Below, in pieces: positions 41,384-49,024 of a DNA stretch of 64,000 nt; within the stretch, counting starts at the first letter, position 1; every line of letters starts with the position of its first letter. The translations under genes were made by a program, and so were the position numbers. The notes under the pieces were generated by a model, which did not search any database, was not told where the DNA came from, and saw only the letters and a program-made list of their open reading frames with translations. Source of the DNA: Phyllobacterium sp. OV277 (lineage in GTDB: Bacteria > Pseudomonadota > Alphaproteobacteria > Rhizobiales > Rhizobiaceae); NCBI RefSeq assembly GCF_900104355.1, contig NZ_FNIY01000003.1, forward strand, positions 310,001 to 374,000, read 5' to 3'.

Positions 41384-42166
41384 TCAGGCCCAGCCTTTGA
41401 GGCGCGGCACCGCATCGATCAGTGCCCGGGTGGCTTCAGCCTGCGGCGCAGCCAGAACCCGTTCCGTTTCACCGCTTTCGACGACCCGCCCCTCATCCAT
41501 CACGATCATGCGGTCGGCAATAGCGCGGACCACGGCGAGATCATGGGAAATGAAAAGATAGGCCACACCCGTCTCCTCCTGCAGGTCGAGCAGCAGATTG
41601 AGGATTTGCGCCCGCACCGAAACATCGAGCGCCGAGACCGGCTCATCGAGCACAATCAGATCAGGTCTGGTCATGACAGCCCGGGCAATAGCGACGCGCT
41701 GGCGCTGGCCGCCGGAAAGCTCAAGCGGATTGCGTTGCATCAGATCGGGGCTTAGGCCGACTCGTTCAAGTGCGGCGGCGATAACCTCGCCATAGTTTTC
41801 CTTTGGAGCCAGATCATGCAGCCGCAGCGGGTCTTCCAGAATCCGCCTGACATTGGCGCGCGGATTGAATGCCGCCAGCGGGTCCTGAAACACCATCTGG
41901 AACCGGTGACGCAGTTGCCGTAGCGTGCCACCGCGCATGGCGGTGATATCATGCCCGCAAAGGCGAATTGATCCGGCGTCCGGCTCGCTTAACCGCATGA
42001 CAAGGCGCGCCAACGTTGTTTTGCCGGAGCCTGATGCACCGACAAGCGCCAGCGTTTCGCCGCGCCCCAAGGTAAGGCCGATATCTCTGAGACCCGACGC
42101 ATTGCGGTCGCCAAAGCGCTTGGCAATATCGCGCACATCAAGAACGATGGAATCAGCTTCGCTCAT
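41384..42166 (-). CDS. Peptide-type ABC transporter ATPase (DppF-like)
   Basis: A 260-aa ATPase. Walker A GASGSGKTT, signature LSGGQRQRVAIARA, Walker B LIVLDEPVSALD and an ISHDLAVVRAIADR switch His are all present. It starts with ATGA overlap on the previous ATPase gene. With it, it would form the ATPase pair of an oligopeptide/nickel-type (PepT) importer. ATG 42166 is chosen for the overlap; longer in-frame codons lie inside the neighbouring gene. Confidence 0.9.
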   Translation of the reverse strand: MSEADSIVLDVRDIAKRFGDRNASGLRDIGLTLGRGETLALVGASGSGKTTLARLVMRLSEPDAGSIRLCGHDITAMRGGTLRQLRHRFQMVFQDPLAAFNPRANVRRILEDPLRLHDLAPKENYGEVIAAALERVGLSPDLMQRNPLELSGGQRQRVAIARAVMTRPDLIVLDEPVSALDVSVRAQILNLLLDLQEETGVAYLFISHDLAVVRAIADRMIVMDEGRVVESGETERVLAAPQAEATRALIDAVPRLKGWA

Positions 42167-42969
42167 GGCAGGCTCAGACTGTCGGGGTTGATTTCGGCAA
42201 GGCGTCGCTGGCGCGGTGTCTCCAGCGACAGATGCGCGCCGATCAGCGCTTTCGTATAGGGATGCACAGGCTTGCCCAAAACATCCGCTGCACCGCCGCA
42301 CTCGACCAGTTGCCCCTTGTAGAGAACAGCGATCTGGTCGGCACGTTCGGAAGCCAGCGCAATATCATGGGTCACGAAAAGCAGGGTCAGCCCATCCTCG
42401 CGCACCAGCTCATCCAGCAGGTTGACGATATGGCGTTGCACCACCGTGTCGAGCGCGCTTGTCAGTTCATCGGCAATGATCAGTGACGGACCCGCGGCCA
42501 AGGCCAATGCAAGCGCGATGCGCTGGCGCTGACCGCCTGAAAATTCATGCGGATAGCTGTTGAGCCGTGAAAGCGCCTTTGGAATATGCACGCGGTCCAT
42601 AAGATTGGCGGCACGCACCCGCGCGGCAATCCAGCTTGTGTCCTCATGCGCGCGAATTACCTCGGCAATCTGGTCGCCGACCTTGATAACCGGATCAAGG
42701 CTGCCACCGGGGTCCTGAAACACCACGCCAATATCCCTGCCGAGACGTGGGCGCATCAAAGCACCGGGAAAACTGATCGTGCCAGTCTGTTGCGCCTGTT
42801 TTGGCAAAAGCCCGGCAATTGCCATGGCGAGGGTGGACTTCCCCGAACCGCTTTCGCCGATGAGCGCCAGCCGCCCTCCCCGCAGAAGTTCCAGCGAGAC
42901 ATCCGCCAGCGCGACGGTTTTGCCGTAGGAAACACCAAAATGATCAACGCGCAGGAATGGTTCGCTCAT
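42163..42969 (-). CDS. Peptide-type ABC transporter ATPase (DppD-like)
   Basis: A 268-aa ATPase with Walker A GESGSGKST, FSGGQRQRIALALALA and IIADELTSALDTV (Walker B). It overlaps the permease gene by 4 bases. Partner of the second ATPase. Confidence 0.9.
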   Translation of the reverse strand: MSEPFLRVDHFGVSYGKTVALADVSLELLRGGRLALIGESGSGKSTLAMAIAGLLPKQAQQTGTISFPGALMRPRLGRDIGVVFQDPGGSLDPVIKVGDQIAEVIRAHEDTSWIAARVRAANLMDRVHIPKALSRLNSYPHEFSGGQRQRIALALALAAGPSLIIADELTSALDTVVQRHIVNLLDELVREDGLTLLFVTHDIALASERADQIAVLYKGQLVECGGAADVLGKPVHPYTKALIGAHLSLETPRQRRLAEINPDSLSLP

Positions 42970-43784
42970 GACTGGAGCAACCTCTCATTACGCGATAATC
43001 CGCGTCCGATCAGATGAACACTGAGGACTGTCACAACCAGCGCCAGACCCGGCACAATGGAAAGATAGGGTGCGGTGCGCAGGACAGTGCGCCCTTCGGC
43101 AATCATGCTGCCCCATGTCACGCGGTTCGGATCGCCAAAGCCGAGAAATGACAGTGCCGCCTCGATCAGAATGGCCGCGGCGACCGAAATAGCCGCCAGC
43201 GAAGCGGCAGGGCCAAAGGCATTGGGCAGGATTTCCCGGAATGCAATTTCGAGCGGACGCATCCCGAGCGTGCGGGCAGCAGCAACAAAATCACGCTCGC
43301 GCAGGGAGAGAACTTCCGCCCGCGTGACCCGTGCGGCCTGTGTCCAGTTGCCGATGCTGATAGCAAAGATCAGCGTTGGAACGCTTGGCCCGGTGACGCT
43401 GATTGTTGCCAGCGCCAGCAGAAAACCCGGAACCGTCTGAAATGCCTCGGTGATCCGCATCAGGATCGCGTCAGCAATGCCGCCCAGAAACCCGGCAAGC
43501 GTGCCGACAAAACTGCCGATGATAAGCGATGCCGCAGCCGAGAAGAACGCCACGAGCAGCGTCGTGCGCGTTCCATAGAGGAGTTCGGAGAGAACATCGC
43601 GGCCAAGCCGGTCTGTACCCAGCAGATGCGCATCCGATGTGAAGGGGCGCAGCAAGGCTTCGCCTGTAATAGCAAGCGGATCGCCCGGCACGATCCACGG
43701 GGCCAGCAGTGCCATAAGCACAAGCACGACAAGCAGCACGAAGCCCGCCCGGCCTTCAAGGTTAAGACGTCGCCAGATCATCAT
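42966..43784 (-). CDS. Peptide-type ABC transporter permease (DppC-like)
   Basis: A 272-aa protein with six membrane helices; LLGTDRLGRDVLSELLYGTR is the family hallmark near residue 52, and the EAA loop is RTLGMRPLEIAFREILPNAF (residues 169-188), which contacts the ATPases. ATGA overlaps with both neighbours. Confidence 0.9.
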   Translation of the reverse strand: MMIWRRLNLEGRAGFVLLVVLVLMALLAPWIVPGDPLAITGEALLRPFTSDAHLLGTDRLGRDVLSELLYGTRTTLLVAFFSAAASLIIGSFVGTLAGFLGGIADAILMRITEAFQTVPGFLLALATISVTGPSVPTLIFAISIGNWTQAARVTRAEVLSLRERDFVAAARTLGMRPLEIAFREILPNAFGPAASLAAISVAAAILIEAALSFLGFGDPNRVTWGSMIAEGRTVLRTAPYLSIVPGLALVVTVLSVHLIGRGLSRNERLLQS

Positions 43785-44761
43785 CGCCCCACCCTCACGC
43801 GCGGATCGAGCTTGCCATAGGCCAGATCAACCAGCAGATTGGCGATGATCACCGTGATCGCACTGCACAGGATGATACCGAGCAGCAGCGGCGTATCGCG
43901 GCGCGAGACGGCTTCCGCCGCCAGACGGCCAAAGCCCGGAATGGCAAAAACGCTTTCCACCACCACGCTGCCGCCGAGCATCACCGCTGCCTGCCAGCCG
44001 AGCATGGTAGTAACGGGAAGAACCGCGTTGCGCGCCACATGCCGCCAGACGATACGGCGCCGGCTGAGCCCGCGCGCTTTGAGCCCAGTCACAAAGGGAT
44101 CGCGCCTGATTTCACTCATGCGGTCGCGCATCAACCGCAGATAGAGCGCGAGATAGACCATCGCGAGCGAAGCAACCGGCAGGACCAGATGGGTTGCGAT
44201 ATCCGCCATTCGCGCCAATCCGGTTTTCCCTGAAGCAATAGTTTCGATACCGCCAATGGGCAGCCAGCGAAGATCGACGGCAAAGATCACAATCAGCACC
44301 AGCCCGAGCCAGAAACCCGGCACCGCATAAAGCGCCAGCGAGCCGATAGAGAGGAAGCGGTCACGCAATGATCCCGGCTTTGCACCGGCGATAATGCCAA
44401 GCAGCGAGCCCAGAAAGAAAGCCAATGCGGTGGCAATGCCCATCAAGAGCAGTGTCACCGGCAGGCGTTCGAAAATCACCGAAAGCACGGGCCGCTGAAA
44501 GGCCGTTGACCAGCCGAAATCCCCATGTGCAAGCGCGGAAATATAGGCGATGAAACGGTTCATTGGCCCTTGGTCGAGCCCCCACGCCTGCCGCAATTGC
44601 GCCAGTTGACTGGCATCAAGACCACCAGAGCCCGCCACATAGGAATCGACAGCATCGCCGGGTGCTGCCTCCAGCAGCAAAAAGCTGCCCACCAGCACCA
44701 CACCCAAAACCGGAATGGCCCCCAGCAGGCGCTTTACAAAAAAGGAGGCGAGAGGCGGCAA
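43781..44761 (-). CDS. Peptide-type ABC transporter permease (DppB-like)
   Basis: A 326-aa permease, MPPLASFFVKRLLGAIPVLG, with six helices and the EAA-like loop LKARGLSRRRIVWRHVARNA. A TTG start at 44761 with GGAG 6 bases upstream gives the usual N-terminus; a TTG 21 codons further upstream lacks such a site. The operon is interrupted upstream by a palindromic repeat before the binding-protein gene. Confidence 0.85.
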   Translation of the reverse strand: MPPLASFFVKRLLGAIPVLGVVLVGSFLLLEAAPGDAVDSYVAGSGGLDASQLAQLRQAWGLDQGPMNRFIAYISALAHGDFGWSTAFQRPVLSVIFERLPVTLLLMGIATALAFFLGSLLGIIAGAKPGSLRDRFLSIGSLALYAVPGFWLGLVLIVIFAVDLRWLPIGGIETIASGKTGLARMADIATHLVLPVASLAMVYLALYLRLMRDRMSEIRRDPFVTGLKARGLSRRRIVWRHVARNAVLPVTTMLGWQAAVMLGGSVVVESVFAIPGFGRLAAEAVSRRDTPLLLGIILCSAITVIIANLLVDLAYGKLDPRVRVGR

Positions 44762-44950
44762 GTATGGCTCCGACAGGTCATGCGAATGGAGTGGGACACT
44801 AGAGCGATTGGCTGGGGAAAACAAATGGGTTTGTTGTCATTATGAGGGGCTAGGGTGGATCACCAACGTTGCAGATCACAAAGGGTGCAGAATCAAAGCC
44901 ACCTTATATCCCCCTTTCCCCCACAAGGAGATTTGCAAAACCATTAAGCG

Positions 44951-45062
44951 TGGTTCGACAGGCTCACCATGAGGGTGTGGGAGGATTGCAGGGAGTCAAG
45001 GTTCTACACCGATGGATTAGCCTTACAGCACCACTCTCCCTCATGGTGAGCTTGTCGAACCA
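44951..45062. repeat. Palindromic intergenic repeat, family A (copy 1)
   Basis: Inverted arms TGGTTCGACAGGCTCACCAT (44951-44970, extending to GAGGG) and the complementary CCCTCATGGTGAGCTTGTCG (from 45038) enclose about 60 bases. The same arms occur at 47979-48109 and 51492-51640. It separates the binding-protein gene from the permease gene and may form an RNA hairpin that sets their relative expression. Confidence 0.75.
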
Positions 45063-45092
45063 CGCACCAACCACCGCCACACGCTCCAACCC

Positions 45093-46709
45093 CTACCCTT
45101 TAAGCCAGACATTGGCCCAGTTGGACACAGCCCAGCGTGGATTGTCAGATACATTCTGCACCGTATCGCGCGCGACCGTAATGAACGAAAACTCGGCGAC
45201 ATTGATCAGCGGCAGGTCCTCGGCCACCTTCTTCTGCAACTGTTTGTAGAGGTCCGCGCGCTGGCCACCATCTACAGTCGAAGCCGCGTCCTTGATGAGA
45301 TCGTCCACATCCGCGTTGACATAGCCATATTGGTTGGAGAATGGCACACCATCAGGCAGTCCGCTTTCGAACAGAATGGTGGTCGAGATGGCCGGATCAG
45401 AGCGATAAACCGGCGTTGCCACGGTGATATCGAAATCATGATCCGTATAAACGGCCTTCAGATGCGCCGGTGTGTCATTGCTCACCACCTGCGCATCAAT
45501 GCCAACCTTTGCCAATGCCTGACGCAGATAATCGCCAAACTGTTTGGTTTCATTGAAGAATGGGGCTGGCAGCAATTTCAATGTAAAGCGAATGCCATCC
45601 GCACCGCGCTTATAACCGGCCTCATCAAGCAGTGTCTCGGCCTTATCAGGATCAAAGACATAAGCAGCCACATCGGGCTCATAAAATGTCTTGTCATAGG
45701 CTGGCACAGGTCCTGTTGATGGCTTGGCATAGCCAAGGAAGATGGTTTTCACCACAAAATCCTTGTCGATCGCATGGGCCAGTGCCTGGCGCACATTCGG
45801 GTCGGACAGTTCCTTGCGGCGATGGTTGATTTCGACAATGAGCTGATAGGTCAGCCCCTCATAGCCATTGGCATAGACTTTCAGGCCCGGCACCTTGGAA
45901 ATACGATCAAGGTCCGCAAGCGGCACAGCCGAGAATGCAGCAAGCTGGATCTGCTCGGCTTCCAGTGCATTGCCTGCGGCGGCGCGGTCGGTGAGCACCT
46001 GATAGACGATTTCATCCAGTGCCGGCTGGTCCTTTTGCCAATAGGTTTCATTGCGCTTCAGGAGATAATATTCGCCCGGTTTGTGCTCGCCATATTTGAA
46101 CGGACCCGTCCCAACCAGTTTCTCATTGGCCGGGTTCTTGGCGATGTCAGTGCCTTCATAGAGATGTTTCGGCACAACTGATGTGACAACGGGCAGCGCA
46201 TTGCGGATAAGCTGGAATGGCGTCGGCTCGGAGAATTTGAAGATGGCCGTGTGATCGTCAGGCGTCTCGACACTCTCCAGATTTTTGAAGACGACACGCC
46301 CGAGATTTTGCAGTTTCTTCCACACTTCGAGTGCGGAGAAAGCCACGTCAGCCGAAGTAAACGGCGTGCCGTCATGCCACGTCACGCCCTCACGCAGTTT
46401 GAATGTAGCCGTCAGGCCATCGGCAGACCCCTCCCATGCGGTGGCAAGGCGCGGCGACAAGCCATCCTTGCCATCATAGGATTGTTCCGCCAGTGGCTCG
46501 ACGATTTTGCTGGCGACGAAGAACACGCCATTGGAGGCGACAATGGCCGGATTGAGATTGGCTGGTTCACTGTCCCCGGCGACAACCAGACGCCCGCCTT
46601 TGACAGGCGTTACGCCTTGCGCCCACCCAAGGCCCGGCAGCGCGGTCAACGCGGCGGCACTGGCGGTCAGATGAAGAAAATTGCGCCGATTGAGCAGGAT
46701 ACGGGACAT
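45093..46709 (-). CDS. Peptide-type ABC transporter substrate-binding protein (family 5)
   Basis: A 538-aa periplasmic protein. The N-terminus MSRILLNRRNFLHLTASAAA with a following hydrophobic stretch and AQG is a Tat signal peptide (RRNFL). The SBP5 pattern is clear: GRLVVAGDSEPANLNPAIVA, FKLREGVTWHDGTPFTSADV and VRQALAHAIDKDFVV. It delivers the ligand to the permeases. Tat export suggests folding, perhaps with a ligand, before export. The ligand may be an amine or peptide linked to the aminotransferase upstream. Confidence 0.88.
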   Translation of the reverse strand: MSRILLNRRNFLHLTASAAALTALPGLGWAQGVTPVKGGRLVVAGDSEPANLNPAIVASNGVFFVASKIVEPLAEQSYDGKDGLSPRLATAWEGSADGLTATFKLREGVTWHDGTPFTSADVAFSALEVWKKLQNLGRVVFKNLESVETPDDHTAIFKFSEPTPFQLIRNALPVVTSVVPKHLYEGTDIAKNPANEKLVGTGPFKYGEHKPGEYYLLKRNETYWQKDQPALDEIVYQVLTDRAAAGNALEAEQIQLAAFSAVPLADLDRISKVPGLKVYANGYEGLTYQLIVEINHRRKELSDPNVRQALAHAIDKDFVVKTIFLGYAKPSTGPVPAYDKTFYEPDVAAYVFDPDKAETLLDEAGYKRGADGIRFTLKLLPAPFFNETKQFGDYLRQALAKVGIDAQVVSNDTPAHLKAVYTDHDFDITVATPVYRSDPAISTTILFESGLPDGVPFSNQYGYVNADVDDLIKDAASTVDGGQRADLYKQLQKKVAEDLPLINVAEFSFITVARDTVQNVSDNPRWAVSNWANVWLKG

Positions 46710-46722
46710 GCTGACGATCCTC

Positions 46723-47832
46723 TTACGAATTGATGGGCCGGGACAGAATATGACTTAAAGCAGAGATGGTGGCGCGGGCAAAGTCTGGCCGGGCCGACGC
46801 GCCCATATGGCCGACACGCAAAAGCTTGCCCGCCGTATCGGCGCGGCCAAGCGACAGGAGAATCCCGTGTTCATCGCGCAGCCGGTCGCGCAGGGCAACA
46901 TCGCTGAAACCCTCCGGCGGCCGGAAAGCGGTGGCTGTTGGAGCTGCGTATTCCAGCTTTTTCGGCCAGAGTTTTAACCCAAGTTCCAGCAGCCCTCTGC
47001 GGGTGATATCAGCGGTTTGCGCATGGCGTGCCCAGACATTTTCCGGGCCTTCCTGCGCATAGAGGTCAAGCGCGGCATCCAGCGCATAAATCTCCGCAAT
47101 AGACGGTGTGACGGGGAATGGCTTGCCGGGTTCCGATGCGCCTTTCCAGCCAAGAAGGCTGAGGAACGAGCCGCGCGGTGCATCCGGATTGGCCTCGATC
47201 TTGGCCCATGCCCGCTCGCTCACCCCGATCAGGCTAAGGCCCGGCGTGCTGCCCAGACATTTGGACGGCGATGTGATGAAAATATCGACATGTACTTGGG
47301 GATGCGCATCCATGCCACCAAAGGACGACACCGCATCAACGATCAGATAGGCCCCGTGTTCAGCAACAATGGCACCGATCTCAGGCAGCGGATTGAGCGT
47401 GCCTGACGGTGTGTCGTGATGGCAGAGCGAGACAATTTTGATATTCGGACGTTTGCGCAGGATATCACGCACCGCCTGCGGATCGATAATATCGTCATAA
47501 GGCACGGCAAGCTCGATGACTTCCTTGCCATAACGCGCGGCCCAACCGGCAAAGCCCTTGCCATAGACCCCGGAAACAAGGTTCAGCACCACGTCATCGC
47601 GGGCGATCAGCGCAGCCGCTGCCGCTTCAATGCCAAGGATCGCCTCGCCCTGCATGATGACGGGCGGCGTATCCTGCCGCAGCGCCCGCCGCAATTTTTC
47701 GATCACGTCGGCATAGAAGGTCTGGAACGCCGGGTCATAGTCGTAAAGAACAGGTTTTCCAAGCGCAGCAAGCACTTGCGGATAGGCAGGAACGGGACCT
47801 GTGGTCAGCATTATCGGGGGTATGGGGAGCAT
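46723..47832 (-). CDS. Pyridoxamine-pyruvate aminotransferase-like PLP-fold enzyme
   Basis: A 369-aa class V aminotransferase. Several segments strongly resemble the Mesorhizobium loti pyridoxamine-pyruvate aminotransferase as recalled: TTGPVPAYPQVLAALGKPVL, YDYDPAFQ, VLNLVSGVYGKGF, SLCHHDTPSGTLNP and LIVDAVSSFGGMDAHP, with Lys near residue 195 in SPSKCLG, the position of the Schiff base Lys. That enzyme moves an amino group from pyridoxamine to pyruvate in vitamin B6 breakdown. The exact substrate here is not proven; alanine-glyoxylate-type activity is the alternative. It starts the operon with the ABC binding-protein gene (13-base gap). GTG 47841 is an alternative start. Confidence 0.78.
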   Translation of the reverse strand: MLPIPPIMLTTGPVPAYPQVLAALGKPVLYDYDPAFQTFYADVIEKLRRALRQDTPPVIMQGEAILGIEAAAAALIARDDVVLNLVSGVYGKGFAGWAARYGKEVIELAVPYDDIIDPQAVRDILRKRPNIKIVSLCHHDTPSGTLNPLPEIGAIVAEHGAYLIVDAVSSFGGMDAHPQVHVDIFITSPSKCLGSTPGLSLIGVSERAWAKIEANPDAPRGSFLSLLGWKGASEPGKPFPVTPSIAEIYALDAALDLYAQEGPENVWARHAQTADITRRGLLELGLKLWPKKLEYAAPTATAFRPPEGFSDVALRDRLRDEHGILLSLGRADTAGKLLRVGHMGASARPDFARATISALSHILSRPINS

Positions 47833-47978
47833 GGATCGCACTTCGAAATTTCATCCCATTTGCGGGCTCAAATGGCACTAGGAGCAGACCATATTCTCAC
47901 GTTTGATGGAAACCAAGAAAAACTGTTCTAACAATTTGGAATAGGGTGGGAAATGGGGTGGTGAATGAGTGTGGGGGG

Positions 47979-48109
47979 TGGTTCGACAAGCTCACCATGA
48001 GGGGCTTGGGTGGATGAAAGGGAGCTATATTCTGCAACCTTTGTGATCCACAATCTTCGCGATTAGCCTTGCATCCACCCAAGCCCCTCATGGTGAGCTT
48101 GTCGAACCA
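47979..48109. repeat. Palindromic intergenic repeat, family A (copy 2)
   Basis: Arms TGGTTCGACAAGCTCACCAT (47979, through GAGGGG) and the complementary CCCCTCATGGTGAGCTTGTC (from 48084) enclose about 80 bases. It lies between the transglutaminase stop at 48135 and the aminotransferase start. Confidence 0.75.
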
Positions 48110-48134
48110 CGAACCACGCACCCGCACCACCCAC

Positions 48135-49013
48135 CTACTCCAGCGGGATCACATCCACGGATTGTTTGGCTTCCTGCGAGCCGCTGGTTTTCAGCACGCC
48201 GACAATGGGCGACACATCGGCATAATCCCGGCCATATCCCACCGTGATATGGTCATTGCCAGCCATCATCGCGTTGGTGGGATCAAACTCCTGCCAGCCC
48301 GCCTCACGGCCGCACCAGGCGCGGACCCACGCATGCATGGCGTCGGCGCCCTCCAGCCGTTCCTTGCCGGGTGGCGGAATGGTGCGCAGGAAGCCGCTGA
48401 CATAGCCCGCAGGGATGCCGATACCGCGCAGGCCTGCGATCATGATATGGCTGAAATCCTGACAGACCCCGGCGCGCAGATCAAAAGCCTCGCGCGCCGT
48501 GGTGCGCACATTGGTGGCGTCCGAATCATAGGCGAAATCCGCATGGATGCGATTGCAGAGATCGTTCACTGCCTCCATAACCGTGCGTGTCGTTCCCAAA
48601 CTTTTCGCGGCATAAGCAGTGATATCAGGGTCAATAGCCGCCTGTGCGCTTGATGTCAGAAAGTGATGTGGCGCATCGGATGCAACGGACCAGACGCCGC
48701 GTATCTCCTTGGTCAAACCGGCAAGATCAGGCGAAACATCCAGCATGGTCTGCGGGCGCGCCACGTTGATACGCGCTGTCATGGTCACATCAAGCGTTTC
48801 ATGCGGATTGCGGTAGACGATGGAGGTGACGGTGTTGGAAAAGAAGTCAGTAAAATCCGAACGTTCCGCCGCCGAAGGATCAAATGACAGGCTTGAAGCC
48901 ACCACGCGCTGAATGCCCGGCAGGGTCTGCGGCATAACCCGGATATGATGGCGGCCACCGGCGGCGGAGCGTTCATAATCATAGTGCAGGTGGAGGCGGA
49001 TATTATACAGCAT
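48135..49013 (-). CDS. Transglutaminase-like protease/ligase
   Basis: A 292-aa protein with the transglutaminase-like triad Cys184 (LRAGVCQDFSH), His227 (DAMHAWVRAW) and Asp244 (EFDPTNAMMAG). The N-terminal 150 residues are the beta domain found in this family (bacterial transglutaminase-like N-terminal). It lies next to the ATP-grasp/alpha-E gene (11 bases away) and the DUF2126 protein; all three are on the minus strand. In this known cluster the enzymes are predicted to make or cleave an isopeptide bond to a small peptide tag. Confidence 0.85.
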   Translation of the reverse strand: MLYNIRLHLHYDYERSAAGGRHHIRVMPQTLPGIQRVVASSLSFDPSAAERSDFTDFFSNTVTSIVYRNPHETLDVTMTARINVARPQTMLDVSPDLAGLTKEIRGVWSVASDAPHHFLTSSAQAAIDPDITAYAAKSLGTTRTVMEAVNDLCNRIHADFAYDSDATNVRTTAREAFDLRAGVCQDFSHIMIAGLRGIGIPAGYVSGFLRTIPPPGKERLEGADAMHAWVRAWCGREAGWQEFDPTNAMMAGNDHITVGYGRDYADVSPIVGVLKTSGSQEAKQSVDVIPLE

Positions 49014-49024
49014 CTCTCATCCCC

